DNA of 64,000 nucleotides from assembly GCF_001787335.1 (NCBI RefSeq), contig NZ_CP014674.1, forward strand, positions 1,964,501 to 2,028,500. Reading direction: 5' to 3'. Below, one piece after another: positions 37,003 to 46,895 of the stretch. Each line of letters starts with the position of its first letter. Position 1 is the stretch's first letter. This stretch comes from Kozakia baliensis. GTDB lineage: Bacteria > Pseudomonadota > Alphaproteobacteria > Acetobacterales > Acetobacteraceae. Below the pieces are notes generated by a model. The model was not told where the DNA came from, did not search any database, and saw only the letters and a list, made by a program, of their open reading frames with translations. A program made the translations under genes and the position numbers.

Positions 37003-37788
37003 CTAGTGCGGGCAATGCGCAGCGGGCAGAAGCGTTAGATCGCGCATGGCGCCATCCATAACGAAATCCCCGAAATCCATCCGCAGCTTGTCGGACAGAC
37101 CGTTATCGAAATAACGCGCGCTCAATTCGAAATCGGGGGTAATGCTGTCGGGTTTCATGGAGAAGAACGCCACGTGCACTTGTGCGGCAGGGACATGCGC
37201 CAGCGAGGCGCGAAAGGCGCCCTCATTATACTGCGCCCAGTTCCGTATCGTCACGAAAGTATAGAAAGCGCCGTCATCGGATGTGCCGTCGAATAGAAGC
37301 GGTGCGACCTGGCGCTTTCCTTGCCTGGCAGCGGAAAGGATAGCTTGGGTATGTTCCAAGGGAAAAAGCGTACCGCGCGGCAATGTCAGGCTTTTATCTT
37401 CCGGCGCGCGGAAATGAACCAGAATGCGGCCATCGCGCAGCCGATCCGCCTGCCCTTCGACATGGCTTTGCATCGTACCATCAACATTTTGCGTGGTGGT
37501 GAAAATAAGCCGCTGCCCGTCTTTGCTTTCCAACGTGGCGTAATCGGAGACCGTATCGGAATCTTCGCCTTCACGGTCGGTCACATGCAATGCCAGATGC
37601 TGCTGCATCGACCACGCATCGCACATATCCTCGACGTGATAGCTGACATCGCCCGATGCGCCTACGGCATTGCCGCTTCTGATCTGCACTAAGGACAAAT
37701 CGTAATGCGCAACATGCGGTATGAGCGGTGCGGCCTCCGCCGCGGCGACGGACGATGCCGCGCCGAGTAAAAAGGCCGCCAAGCGCAT
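37003..37788 (-). CDS. eipB: EipB family (DUF1849) periplasmic cell-envelope protein
   Basis: EipB is a periplasmic beta-spiral protein needed for envelope integrity in Brucella. The 261-residue protein has a signal peptide, then HYDLSL and the CDAW motif near residue 56, with a second cysteine at the C-terminus (HCPH), consistent with the disulfide described in the family. It lies five bases after aspS and is likely co-transcribed. Confidence 0.85.
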   Translation of the reverse strand: MRLAAFLLGAASSVAAAEAAPLIPHVAHYDLSLVQIRSGNAVGASGDVSYHVEDMCDAWSMQQHLALHVTDREGEDSDTVSDYATLESKDGQRLIFTTTQNVDGTMQSHVEGQADRLRDGRILVHFRAPEDKSLTLPRGTLFPLEHTQAILSAARQGKRQVAPLLFDGTSDDGAFYTFVTIRNWAQYNEGAFRASLAHVPAAQVHVAFFSMKPDSITPDFELSARYFDNGLSDKLRMDFGDFVMDGAMRDLTLLPAAHCPH

Positions 37789-37793
37789 CGAAA

Positions 37794-39596
37794 TCAGTCT
37801 TTCTGCGCCGTCGCTTTGGGTTTCGGCGGCAGGATCGCCAAAGATAGCTCTTTCAGACGCGCAGGCTCCACCGAAGCAGGGGCTTCCATCATCAAATCCT
37901 CGCCGCTCTGGTTCAGCGGGAACAGGATGACTTCGCGAATGTTCGGCTCATCGGCCAACAGCATGACAATACGATCCACGCCCGGAGCGGAACCGCCATG
38001 CGGCGGTGCGCCGTAGCGGAACGCGTTCAGCATGCCGCCGAAACGCGCCTCCACCACGTCCTCGCCGTAACCAGCGATTTCGAAAGCGCGGATCATGACG
38101 TCTGGCAGATGATTTCGGATCGCACCGGAAGAGAGTTCGATGCCGTTGCAGACGATATCATATTGGTAGGCTTTGATCGTCAGCGGATCTTGCTTGTTCA
38201 GCGCTTCCAGACCGCCTTGAGGCATCGAGAACGGATTGTGCGAGAAATCGACCTGCCCCGTTTCCTCGTTGAGTTCGTACATGGGGAAATCGACGATCCA
38301 GCAGAAGCGGAATGCGTCTTTTTCAATCAGATCCAGCTCCTGGGCAATGCGCGTGCGCACGAGGCCCGAGAATTTGGCGACTTCATCGCCCTGCCCGGCG
38401 GCGAAGAACACGGCGTCTCCCGCCTTCAAGCCGCAAATCTCGCGGATTTTTTCGACCCGCTCCGGCTCCAGGTTTTTGGCGATCGGGCCTTTGCCACCTT
38501 CTTCGGCGAAGGTGATGTAGCCCAAACCACCCGCGCCACTTTCGCGCGCCCAGCTATTGAGCTTGTCGAAGAAACCGCGCGGACGGTCTCCCGCTCCCGG
38601 AGCGGGAATGGCGCGCACTTCGCCGCCCGCCGCCGCAATTTTGGAGAAGAGGCCAAAACCGGAATTCGCGAAGGCTTCGGTGACATTGCTGATCAGCAGC
38701 GGGTTGCGCAGATCAGGCTTGTCGGAACCATAAACACGCATCGCCTCATCATAAGGAATACGGCGGAACGGCGCGGCATCGACTTTACGGTTTTGGCCGA
38801 ATTCCGCGAACAGGCCGCTCAGCACATCTTCGAGCACGGCGAACACGTCTTCCTGCGTGGCGAACGCCATTTCGAAATCGAGCTGATAGAATTCGCCCGG
38901 GCTGCGATCAGCGCGCGAAGCCTCATCGCGGAAGCAAGGCGCGATCTGGAAGTAACGGTCGAAACCCGCCACCATCGCAAGCTGCTTGAATTGCTGCGGC
39001 GCTTGAGGCAACGCGTAGAACTTGCCCGGATGCAAGCGCGCGGGCACCAAAAAGTCGCGCGCGCCTTCCGGGGAAGAAGCCGTGAGGATCGGCGTCTGGA
39101 ATTCGGTGAAGCCGTGTTCCAACATGCGGCGGCGCATGCTGGCGATAACGTTGGAGCGTAGCAAGATGTTGCTGTGCATCTTCTCGCGGCGCAGATCCAG
39201 ATAGCGGTATTTCAGCCGCAGATCTTCAGGATAATGCTCATGGCCCGCCACCTGGAACGGCAGCACGGCGGCATTGGAGCGCACCTCGATTTCCTTGGCG
39301 CGCACTTCGATATCGCCAGTGGGAAGATGCGGGTTGCGCTGGCTGCCCTCGCGCACGACGACATCGCCCGTGACGGTGATAACGCTTTCAACGCGCAATT
39401 TATCGGCGGTTTCCAGCAATTCCGTCCCGGCGGGGATGACGATCTGGGTAATGCCGGTCTGATCGCGCAGATCGATAAATAGCAGGCCGCCGTGATCGCG
39501 CTTGCTATGCACCCAGCCTGACAATCTCACAGTCTGGCCAGCATCGCTTTCACGCAGGGCGCTACAACTGTGGGTGCGATAGGGGTGCATGGGCAT
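37794..39596 (-). CDS. aspS: Aspartyl-tRNA synthetase
   Basis: A class II synthetase, 600 residues. The OB-fold anticodon domain (about 1-110) is followed by QLDFEMAF, motif 2 [10 protein letters not shown], a bacterial insertion (GAD) domain, and motif 3 GVDRIVMLL. Alphaproteobacterial enzymes are often non-discriminating, but this cannot be told here. A second ATG at 39590 has a better-spaced AGGA upstream and may be the real start. Confidence 0.97.
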   Translation of the reverse strand: MPMHPYRTHSCSALRESDAGQTVRLSGWVHSKRDHGGLLFIDLRDQTGITQIVIPAGTELLETADKLRVESVITVTGDVVVREGSQRNPHLPTGDIEVRAKEIEVRSNAAVLPFQVAGHEHYPEDLRLKYRYLDLRREKMHSNILLRSNVIASMRRRMLEHGFTEFQTPILTASSPEGARDFLVPARLHPGKFYALPQAPQQFKQLAMVAGFDRYFQIAPCFRDEASRADRSPGEFYQLDFEMAFATQEDVFAVLEDVLSGLFAEFGQNRKVDAAPFRRIPYDEAMRVYGSDKPDLRNPLLISNVTEAFANSGFGLFSKIAAAGGEVRAIPAPGAGDRPRGFFDKLNSWARESGAGGLGYITFAEEGGKGPIAKNLEPERVEKIREICGLKAGDAVFFAAGQGDEVAKFSGLVRTRIAQELDLIEKDAFRFCWIVDFPMYELNEETGQVDFSHNPFSMPQGGLEALNKQDPLTIKAYQYDIVCNGIELSSGAIRNHLPDVMIRAFEIAGYGEDVVEARFGGMLNAFRYGAPPHGGSAPGVDRIVMLLADEPNIREVILFPLNQSGEDLMMEAPASVEPARLKELSLAILPPKPKATAQKD

Positions 39597-39676
39597 AAAT
39601 CCTGCTACGATGAAAGACGATGCGGGGCCTGCGCCCCGATAATGTGGGCGCAGGAAGCCGGGAGCGCCCTACTCTG

Positions 39677-41194
39677 TCAAGCGTCGTTGAAATTCACCGC
39701 CAATTTCGCAATCTGTTTGGCTCGCCCCGCACCGATGACGCCGACGATTTTCCCCTCATGGCGTAGCTTCGCCAGGAAGTCGAAATTATCGAGATCGCCT
39801 TCGAAATCGATCGCATCGAATTTTTCGGGCCAGCCGACATATTCGAGCTTCTTGTCGTATTGCTGCGTCCAGAACCAAGGGGTCGGCAGATCATCGGCCG
39901 GCAGCCCGAGCATGGTGCGCGCCGCAAGCCGCGCCTGACATTGCGCCGTGCGCCAATGTTCGATGCGGTAGCGCTTTCCGTCATGCGGGAAATGCGCAAT
40001 GTCGCCAGCCGCATAAACTCCGGGGGCGACGCGCATGTGATCGTCCACATCGATTCCGCCATCCGTTGCGGCGTGGTGGTCTTTCACATAATCGGCGATG
40101 GGCTTCACGCCGATGCCCGCAATGACGAAATCGGCGTTCAGTTTCGTATCGTCATCCAGCAGAACCCATTCCACCTTCTCTCCGCCACCGATTTGCTTGA
40201 CCTCGCAATCCGGCACGAACGCCACACCGTTGGCTTCATGCAATTGCCGCATACGCGTACCGATTTCATGGCCGAACTTGGACTCGAACGGAATATTCTC
40301 GCGTGAGATGACCGTCACGCCGACCCCGCGTTTGCGTAGAGCCGCCGCTGCTTCCATCGTAATGAAACTTGCTCCGATTAGAACCGCAGTCTGGTCCGGC
40401 CCGGCTTCATCGACGATCACCTTGGCGTCCTTCGCCGTTCGGAGAACATGCACGCCCTTGAGGTCCGCGCCGGGGAGGTTGGGCCTCGTCGCGACCGATC
40501 CCGTCGCCAGGAGAATATGCTCTGCTTGGATCGGATCGTTCTCGTGAAGATAGACCGTGCGCGCGTCGATATCGATCCGGTCGATCTTGTCGGTCAGGCG
40601 TTCGATATTATTGGCTTCATACCATTCTTCGGAGCGAATCGGCGGGATCTTGAGATCTTCCGGTTTGCTGCCCAGCACCATCTTGCTCAAGGCGGTACGG
40701 TCATAAGGCAAATCGCTCTCGGGGCTGATCAGAACGATACGCCCAGCGAATCCCTCCTCCCGCAGCGTGACCACGGCCGTCACGCCTGCCGCACCCGCGC
40801 CGACAATCACGGCTGTCTCGCTATCGCGCATGGAATTAGGCGCTGGCAGTTCGCGCGGGACCGAACCGACAAGAACACGGCCATCATGGATTTCAACGGG
40901 GTAGGCAGGGAGCGGATCGAGCGCGAGCGGTTCGATCAACCTGCCGCTTTCAGCGGAAAAACACGCTTTGTGCCAAGGGCAGACGATCTGGCTAACGCCG
41001 AACTTGTCTTTACAAACCGCGCCCTGCTCCAACGGCGCGCCTTTATGCGGGCATTTGCCGCCAAACGCCCGGACCTCCTCGCCTGTGCGAAGGAGAACGA
41101 GCGGTGTTTCGCCAAGAGAAGCCGCCGTCAGGACATTGTCCTCAAGATCAGCAAGAGCCATGACATCGACCCAATGCTTTTCCGTCTCACTCAT
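39677..41194 (-). CDS. Rieske [2Fe-2S] / FAD pyridine-nucleotide-disulfide oxidoreductase fusion
   Basis: A 505-residue two-part protein. Residues 1-105 form a Rieske domain with CPHKG and CPWHKACF (C-X-H and C-X2-H ligands). Residues about 115-500 are a FAD/NAD(P)H oxidoreductase: VIVGAGAAG, GASFITMEAA, and GIGVKPIADY, with AGDIAH. This resembles AIFM3/nitrite-reductase-small-subunit-like reductases, which pass electrons from NAD(P)H to a partner iron-sulfur protein. The partner is not apparent nearby. ATG at 41194 begins MSETEKHW. Confidence 0.88.
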   Translation of the reverse strand: MSETEKHWVDVMALADLEDNVLTAASLGETPLVLLRTGEEVRAFGGKCPHKGAPLEQGAVCKDKFGVSQIVCPWHKACFSAESGRLIEPLALDPLPAYPVEIHDGRVLVGSVPRELPAPNSMRDSETAVIVGAGAAGVTAVVTLREEGFAGRIVLISPESDLPYDRTALSKMVLGSKPEDLKIPPIRSEEWYEANNIERLTDKIDRIDIDARTVYLHENDPIQAEHILLATGSVATRPNLPGADLKGVHVLRTAKDAKVIVDEAGPDQTAVLIGASFITMEAAAALRKRGVGVTVISRENIPFESKFGHEIGTRMRQLHEANGVAFVPDCEVKQIGGGEKVEWVLLDDDTKLNADFVIAGIGVKPIADYVKDHHAATDGGIDVDDHMRVAPGVYAAGDIAHFPHDGKRYRIEHWRTAQCQARLAARTMLGLPADDLPTPWFWTQQYDKKLEYVGWPEKFDAIDFEGDLDNFDFLAKLRHEGKIVGVIGAGRAKQIAKLAVNFNDA

Positions 41195-41293
41195 GCGGCT
41201 TCGTCCTCTATTCCCGAAATGACAAAATATCTTCCACAGCGAAACGCCGAAGAAGCAATCGGGTTGAACGCAGAGCGTGACATGAAGTGAAAT

Positions 41294-41322
41294 AAAAAAA
41301 CCCCAGCCCTGAAAAGCTGGGG
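41294..41322 (-). terminator. Intrinsic terminator of the DUF2076 gene
   Basis: On the minus strand CCCCAGC-loop-GCTGGGG forms a 7-bp GC-rich stem followed by seven Ts, 28 bases after the DUF2076 stop. Confidence 0.85.
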
Positions 41323-41349
41323 TTTCGAAAGCGCGCTCAGGCGTGAGGC

Positions 41350-42084
41350 TTAGAACGAATCGTCGCCCCAACCACCTCCATCGCCACCACCGCCGAAATC
41401 GCCGGCATCGTAATCGCCGCCAGCGTCCGTGCCGCCGCCAGCGAACGGATCGCCGCCAGCATCACCGTAGTTATTGTTGACGATGGTTTCGCCGCCACCG
41501 AAGCCGCCTGCCGCACCGGCGTCATGATGGCCGCTAAACAAGCCTTCCAACGCATTCGCCGCCAGCATACCGCCCGCAACGCCGGTCGCGGTCGTCAGAG
41601 CCGAGCCAAGGAAACCGGAGCCGCCCTGACGAAACATGCCGGGCGAATAACCCGGAGGGAGATTTGCCTGCGGCGGTGGCGCGTAACCGCCCTGTTGCTG
41701 GCCCCAGCCCGGCGGGGGTGCCGCTTGTTGGGGGCGTTGCTGGCCGGCACCGCCACCGAACAACCCGCCAAACAGCCCGCCGCCACCCGAAGGACGCTGC
41801 TGTTGTGTCTGCTGAAGCTGGGACTGCGCTTGCTGGAGTTGGAGTTCCAACTGCCGAATGCGATTCTGCGCCTCGGCAAGCGCCACTTCTTGCACCACGG
41901 CCATTTGCGTGACGCGATAACGCGCTTCAGGGTATTTCTGGAAGTTCTCGGCAATAAAACGATCGGCTTCCGGATCGATCGGCGGAAGGTTGGCGGGCGC
42001 TTGCGTACCGCCGAACCCGCCGCTGGGCGCGCCGCCGACGCGGGCGACGAAGCGGGAAATCAGATCGCGTTCTTGGTCGTTCAT
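41350..42084 (-). CDS. DUF2076 family protein
   Basis: A 244-residue protein with MNDQERDLISRFVARVG, the DUF2076 start, then a Gln-rich coiled coil (about residues 65-95), Gly/Pro-rich low-complexity sequence, a short hydrophobic stretch and an acidic Gly-Asp tail. Function is unknown; the family has been linked to periplasmic or ligand-binding roles without proof. ATG at 42084 follows GGAGG. Confidence 0.85.
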   Translation of the reverse strand: MNDQERDLISRFVARVGGAPSGGFGGTQAPANLPPIDPEADRFIAENFQKYPEARYRVTQMAVVQEVALAEAQNRIRQLELQLQQAQSQLQQTQQQRPSGGGGLFGGLFGGGAGQQRPQQAAPPPGWGQQQGGYAPPPQANLPPGYSPGMFRQGGSGFLGSALTTATGVAGGMLAANALEGLFSGHHDAGAAGGFGGGETIVNNNYGDAGGDPFAGGGTDAGGDYDAGDFGGGGDGGGWGDDSF

Positions 42085-42256
42085 GGGGATGGTCCTCCAT
42101 GGGAGCTAGGGATGCGCTATATGTGGCCCGCGCAATGAAATGCCGCAAGATGGGCGTCGGAATCAGCCAATATAACGCCGAGCACGCTCTAGGTTTGCGC
42201 GACGTGTGCTTGATAGTAAGAAAAGACACTGAAATTCAGTCTGGAGCCTGCCAATT

Positions 42257-43150
42257 TTGACCCCCGAGCCCGCGAATGGCGAACGCCCGCTTTCCTTTCA
42301 GGATCTGATCCTGCGTCTTCACCAGTTCTGGTCGGCGCAGGGTTGCGCCATCCTGCAGCCCTACGACACCGAACTCGGCGCCGGAACGCTTTCTCCGCAT
42401 ACGACGTTGCGCGCGCTCGGACGCAAGCCGTGGAAGGCGGCTTACGTGCAGCCTTGCCGCCGCCCTTCCGACGGGCGCTACGGCGAGAACCCCAACCGGC
42501 TCCAGCATTATTACCAATATCAGGTGCTGATGAAGCCGACGCCGGAGGACAGCCAGCAGCTTCTGCTCGACAGTTACCGCGCCATCGGCATCGATCCGAA
42601 CAAGCATGACATCCGTTTCGTTGAGGACGATTGGGAAAATCCGACCATCGGCGCATGGGGGTTAGGCTGGGAAGTCTGGTGCGACGGCATGGAAGTGACG
42701 CAGTTCACCTATTTCCAGCAGGTTGGCGGTATTCCTACCGTGGTGCCCTCCACCGAACTGACCTACGGCCTTGAACGGCTTGCCATGTATGTGCAGGGCG
42801 TCGAGAACGTTTACGATCTCGATTTCAATGGCCAAGGCCTGACTTACGGCGATGTGTTCCTGCGTGCCGAGCGCGATTATTCCCGCCATAATTTCGAACT
42901 GGCCGACACCGACATGCTGATGCGTCATTTCAAGGACGCCGAACACGAATCCATGCGTCTCGCCGAGGCCAGCGTGGCTCAGCCTGCCTACGACCAGTGC
43001 CTCAAGGCCAGCCATTTGTTCAATCTGCTGGATTCGCGCGGCGTCATCTCCGTGTCCGAACGCGCCTCCTATATCGGCCGGGTGCGCAACCTTGCCAAAA
43101 CCTGTTGCGAAACTTGGCTCGCCGGTGAGGAGGAGAATTCCAATGGCTGA
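42257..43150 (+). CDS. glyQ: Glycyl-tRNA synthetase alpha subunit
   Basis: The catalytic subunit of the heterotetrameric bacterial GlyRS, 297 residues. [28 protein letters not shown], and [19 protein letters not shown] are GlyQ hallmarks. The start is TTG at 42257 with GGAG about ten bases upstream. The stop overlaps glyS by eight bases. Confidence 0.97.
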   Translation: MTPEPANGERPLSFQDLILRLHQFWSAQGCAILQPYDTELGAGTLSPHTTLRALGRKPWKAAYVQPCRRPSDGRYGENPNRLQHYYQYQVLMKPTPEDSQQLLLDSYRAIGIDPNKHDIRFVEDDWENPTIGAWGLGWEVWCDGMEVTQFTYFQQVGGIPTVVPSTELTYGLERLAMYVQGVENVYDLDFNGQGLTYGDVFLRAERDYSRHNFELADTDMLMRHFKDAEHESMRLAEASVAQPAYDQCLKASHLFNLLDSRGVISVSERASYIGRVRNLAKTCCETWLAGEEENSNG

Positions 43151-45212
43151 ATTGCTGCTCGTTCTCGATAGCGAGGAAATCCCCGCACGCATGCAGGAAG
43201 CTGCCGCCAAGGAACTGGCGCGCGGTTTGAGCGCCGCGCTCGATGGCCTGAACCCGCGCGATGCCGCCCCGTTCTGGGGGCCGCGCCGCATTGCCGTCAG
43301 CCTCAATGTGGATGCCGAAATTCCGGCCAGCACCAAATCAGAACGCGGACCACGCGAGTCCGCGCCGGAACAGGCGTTGGCGGGTTTCTTGCGCAAACAT
43401 GGCGCAATCCGCGACGATTTGGTGTTGGAGAGCGGATTTTGGGTGTTGAACCGCGCTACGCCGCCAGTGAAAGCGGCCGAGCGGATCGCGCAAGCCGTGC
43501 CGGAATTGCTCTGGCGCTTCCCCTGGCCGAAATCCATGCGCTGGGGGAAGGGCAGCAATTTTACCTGGGTGCGCCCATTGCGCCGTATCGTATGCTTGCT
43601 GGATGGCGCGCTGGTCCCGTTCGCGCTGGCGACGGATCATGACGACGCCCACGGCCTTCGCTCCGGCACGACGACGGAAGGCCATCGTTTCATGGCGCCG
43701 GAACCGTTTGAGGTGACTTCCGCCGCGCAATGGCAGCGCGAACTCGCCGAGCGCAAAGTGGTCGTGGACGCGACGGAGCGGGCAGACCGAGTCGTGAGCG
43801 GCGTGGCGGAACAAGCGCAAAAGGCTGGGCTGAAACTCGTACCGGATGTTGGCTTGGTGGACGAGGTTGCGGGGCTGACGGAGTGGCCAGTCGCACTGCT
43901 GGGGCGCATCGACGATGCGTTCATGGATCTGCCGCCGGAAGTGATGCAGGTCTCCATGCGCATCAACCAGCGCTATTTCGCGCTGCGTGATGCACAAGAC
44001 AAAGCCGCACCGTTCTTCGCCTTCGTTGCGAATATGGATTTCGCCGATGGTGGCGCGCTCACTATCGCCGGTAACGAGCGCGTCCTGCGCGCCCGCTTCG
44101 CCGATGCGCGTCATTTCTGGGATCTGGATCGCAAAATCAAGCTGGTGGATCGTGTCGGTGCGCTGGATGCGGTGACGTTCCATGCCAAGCTCGGCAGCCA
44201 GGGGGCGCGCGTGGCGCGGATCGAAAAATTGGCGGCGGAGATTGCACGCGCCATGGCCCTTTCCGACCAACAGATCGTCGACGCCGCCCGCGCCGCGCGC
44301 TTGGCGAAGGCGGATTTGACAACCGGCATGGTCGGCGAATTTCCGGAACTTCAAGGCGTCATGGGCGGGTATTACGCGCGTCATGACGGCGAGACGGAAA
44401 ATGTGGCGCAGGCAGTGGCCGAGCATTACATGCCGCGCGGCCTGAATGACGACACGCCGCGTGCACCGGTTTCCGTAGCCGTCGCCTTGGCGGATCGGAT
44501 CGATCTGTTGGCGGCGTTCTTCGCCATCGGCGAGACGCCAAGCGGTTCGGGCGATCCGTATGGATTGCGTCGCGCCGCATTGGGCGTGATCCGCATCATT
44601 CGCGATAACGGACTGCGACTGGATCTGAACGGCTTGTTCGAACAAGCTGCCGCCAATCTGCCCGCAAACCTATCGGAAGGCGGCGAGTTGCCTGCCCTGC
44701 TCAGCTTCATCGCCGAGCGCCTTCGCGTGCAGTTGCGCAATGAAGGCGAGCGCCACGACGTGCTGGCCGCCATTTTGGCGGGTGGATTGGATGGCGATCT
44801 CGTGCGCCTTCTGGCCCGCACCGAAGCACTGGCGCGGATGCTAGGTTCGGAAGATGGCGTCAATCTTCTCGCCGCTTCCAAGCGCGCCGCGAATATTCTG
44901 CGTATTGAGAACAAAAAGGACGGCCCGCATGACGGCGTGCCCGATCCGGCACTTTACGTGCAGGACGAGGAGCGCGCTTTGGCCAGTGCACTCGATGATG
45001 CGCACACCACCATTCGGGTCGCGCTCGTCGAAGAACGTTTCACAGACGCCATGCGCGACGCGGCGGCCCTGCGTCCGACATTGGACCGCTTCTTCGATGC
45101 CGTAACGGTCAACGATCCAGAACCGGAGCGTCGGCGCAACCGCCTGCGTCTTCTCAACCGGATCGGCGAGACCTTGGCTGGAATTGCCGATTTCGGTCAG
45201 ATCGAAGGCTGA
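43143..45212 (+). CDS. glyS: Glycyl-tRNA synthetase beta subunit
   Basis: The 689-residue beta subunit binds tRNA-Gly. The N-terminal [32 protein letters not shown] and later [18 protein letters not shown]-like sequence ([16 protein letters not shown]) are typical. ATG at 43143 follows GAGGAG and overlaps the end of glyQ, so the two are coupled. The C-terminal DALR-type anticodon region is present to the end. Confidence 0.97.
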   Translation: MAELLLVLDSEEIPARMQEAAAKELARGLSAALDGLNPRDAAPFWGPRRIAVSLNVDAEIPASTKSERGPRESAPEQALAGFLRKHGAIRDDLVLESGFWVLNRATPPVKAAERIAQAVPELLWRFPWPKSMRWGKGSNFTWVRPLRRIVCLLDGALVPFALATDHDDAHGLRSGTTTEGHRFMAPEPFEVTSAAQWQRELAERKVVVDATERADRVVSGVAEQAQKAGLKLVPDVGLVDEVAGLTEWPVALLGRIDDAFMDLPPEVMQVSMRINQRYFALRDAQDKAAPFFAFVANMDFADGGALTIAGNERVLRARFADARHFWDLDRKIKLVDRVGALDAVTFHAKLGSQGARVARIEKLAAEIARAMALSDQQIVDAARAARLAKADLTTGMVGEFPELQGVMGGYYARHDGETENVAQAVAEHYMPRGLNDDTPRAPVSVAVALADRIDLLAAFFAIGETPSGSGDPYGLRRAALGVIRIIRDNGLRLDLNGLFEQAAANLPANLSEGGELPALLSFIAERLRVQLRNEGERHDVLAAILAGGLDGDLVRLLARTEALARMLGSEDGVNLLAASKRAANILRIENKKDGPHDGVPDPALYVQDEERALASALDDAHTTIRVALVEERFTDAMRDAAALRPTLDRFFDAVTVNDPEPERRRNRLRLLNRIGETLAGIADFGQIEG

Positions 45213-45216
45213 TTTC

Positions 45217-45336
45217 TCAATCTCCAAGCCAGCGTCGCCAAAAAGCGGCGTCGGCCTGGAAGAAGCTCACCACCATCAAATCATTACCCGCCAATGCTTT
45301 GATGGCGGCCCGAACGAAGACCTTTCTAGCCTCTAA
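45217..45336 (-). CDS. Possible small ORF or gene remnant after the DUF3293 gene
   Basis: The minus strand here encodes LEARKVFVRAAIKALAG then NDLMVVSFFQADAAFWRRWLGD before a TGA at 45217-45219. Codon use and the amphipathic pattern look coding, but no ATG lies at the front; the best start is TTG within IKALAG or the ATG of DLMVV. It could be a 25-35 residue protein or the C-terminal relic of a larger gene. It converges with glyS. Confidence 0.3.
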   Translation of the reverse strand, partial: LEARKVFVRAAIKALAGNDLMVVSFFQADAAFWRRWLGD

Positions 45337-45357
45337 ACTTGCTTAGATTTTCCAGGA

Positions 45358-45744
45358 TCAGGCGAGCCAGACCAGAAAGGCCGCACGTCCAGGCCGCAAC
45401 GCAACGACGGCGTTCTGACCGAAACGGCGGGCTAATCGGCATGCCGGTGCCAGAGGCATCGCGGCGGCGAATAATGCTTCAGACCACTGCCCTAGCCGCC
45501 CCTCGCCCAAAAGATGCGGAACGTTGCGCAACGCATCTTCCAACAAACCCATCCGGTGCGCGTTAACGTCATCGGGCAGCCGCACGCCGGCTGGATTGCA
45601 CGCGCTTAATAAAACAATGCTTCGGCCCGGAAGCGGCCAGCCGCAAGGGCGACGACCGATCCGCACCCTTAGCCCGGGTGCGCGATAGAGGCTTCGAACA
45701 TAAGCGCTTCTTGCCGCCGGGCTCGGCGGGCGCACTGTGTTCAT
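45358..45744 (-). CDS. DUF3293 family protein
   Basis: A 128-residue protein with LLSACNPAGVRLPDDVNAHR, the core DUF3293 motif, then a helix and a short beta segment FLVWLA. DUF3293 proteins are small, soluble and uncharacterised. The ATG at 45744 overlaps the rodA stop as ATGA, so it is part of the rod-shape operon transcript. The upstream part of the same frame lies inside rodA and is not coding for this protein. Confidence 0.75.
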   Translation of the reverse strand: MNTVRPPSPAARSAYVRSLYRAPGLRVRIGRRPCGWPLPGRSIVLLSACNPAGVRLPDDVNAHRMGLLEDALRNVPHLLGEGRLGQWSEALFAAAMPLAPACRLARRFGQNAVVALRPGRAAFLVWLA

Positions 45745-46895
45745 TCCGCAACGTCGCTGGTAGGGCGGTCTTTCTCGTTGCGATGAACCCAGGTGGAGAG
45801 CAGCAAGCCAAAGCCGAACATCATCGTCAGCATGGCCGATCCTCCATAGGAGACCAGCGGCAGAGGCACGCCGCCAACGGGAATGACGCCCATGACCATC
45901 GACAAATTGACGGCGCAATACATGAAGAAATCGACCGAGATCCCCAGCGCCAACAGCCGACCGAATTGATTGCGGCTGCGCAAGGAGATCAACATTCCGC
46001 CTAAAACGAGAATACCCAACAACGCGATAACAGAGACCGCCCCGGCATATCCCCACTCTTCACCGATCATGGTGAAAATGAAATCCGTCTGCTTTTCCGG
46101 CAAGAAGTTCAGTTGCCCTTGCGTACCGCGCAGATAGCCCTCGCCCCACATACCGCCCGAACCCAGCGCGATTTTCGATTGGATGATATTGTATCCCGCG
46201 CCGAGAGGATCGTGCTCGGGATGCAGGAAGGTATCGATCCGCGCTTTCTGGTAATCGTGCAGGTGGGCGTAGACGAACTTGCCGAGAAACGGGATCGGCG
46301 CGACCAGGATCAGAATCTGCCACAGCCTCATCCCGGCCGAGAAAAACATCGTCGCGCCGATCACGCCGATAATGACGCCCGTGCCGAGATTAGGCTCTTT
46401 GAGAACCAGCGCCACCGGCAGCAACACCATGAGCGCTGGCGGGATGAGGCGCAGCGGATTGCCCATGCGCACCGGGTCGATCCGATAGAACCAACTCGCC
46501 AACGCCAGAACGAGCGCGATTTTGGCGAATTCCGAGGGCTGAAATTGCATGCCGCCGAGCGAAATCCAACGTTCCGCGCCTTTACCGACATGCCCCATAC
46601 GCAGCACCAATCCGAGCAGCGTGATGGATAGCAAATAAATCGGCACGGAAAGCCAGCGCAGCACGCGTGGGCTGAGCAGGGCCACCAGCACCATCATCAA
46701 CAAGCCAAAACCAAATCGGACGGCTTGCGGCCCGGCGAACGGCTTGGCCGAGCCGCCACCCGCCGAATAAAGCGCAAGATAGCCGACGCCAGCCAAGGCG
46801 CAGATCAGCAATACGTAAAGCCAGTTCACCTGAAGCAGCTTCGCCATTAGGCGAAAGCTCGATTCCGGTCTCCAAAGACGTTTTTGCCAATTCAT
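45741..46895 (-). CDS. rodA: Rod-shape SEDS glycosyltransferase RodA
   Basis: RodA is the peptidoglycan polymerase of the elongasome, working with PBP2. The 384-residue protein has about ten membrane segments, with GGMQFQPSEFAKIAL, and the SEDS signatures GTQGQLNFLPEKQTDFIF and VSYGGSAM. ATG at 46895 shares one base with the mrdA stop. Partners MrdA, MreC, MreD and MreB are encoded just upstream. Confidence 0.97.
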   Translation of the reverse strand: MNWQKRLWRPESSFRLMAKLLQVNWLYVLLICALAGVGYLALYSAGGGSAKPFAGPQAVRFGFGLLMMVLVALLSPRVLRWLSVPIYLLSITLLGLVLRMGHVGKGAERWISLGGMQFQPSEFAKIALVLALASWFYRIDPVRMGNPLRLIPPALMVLLPVALVLKEPNLGTGVIIGVIGATMFFSAGMRLWQILILVAPIPFLGKFVYAHLHDYQKARIDTFLHPEHDPLGAGYNIIQSKIALGSGGMWGEGYLRGTQGQLNFLPEKQTDFIFTMIGEEWGYAGAVSVIALLGILVLGGMLISLRSRNQFGRLLALGISVDFFMYCAVNLSMVMGVIPVGGVPLPLVSYGGSAMLTMMFGFGLLLSTWVHRNEKDRPTSDVAE

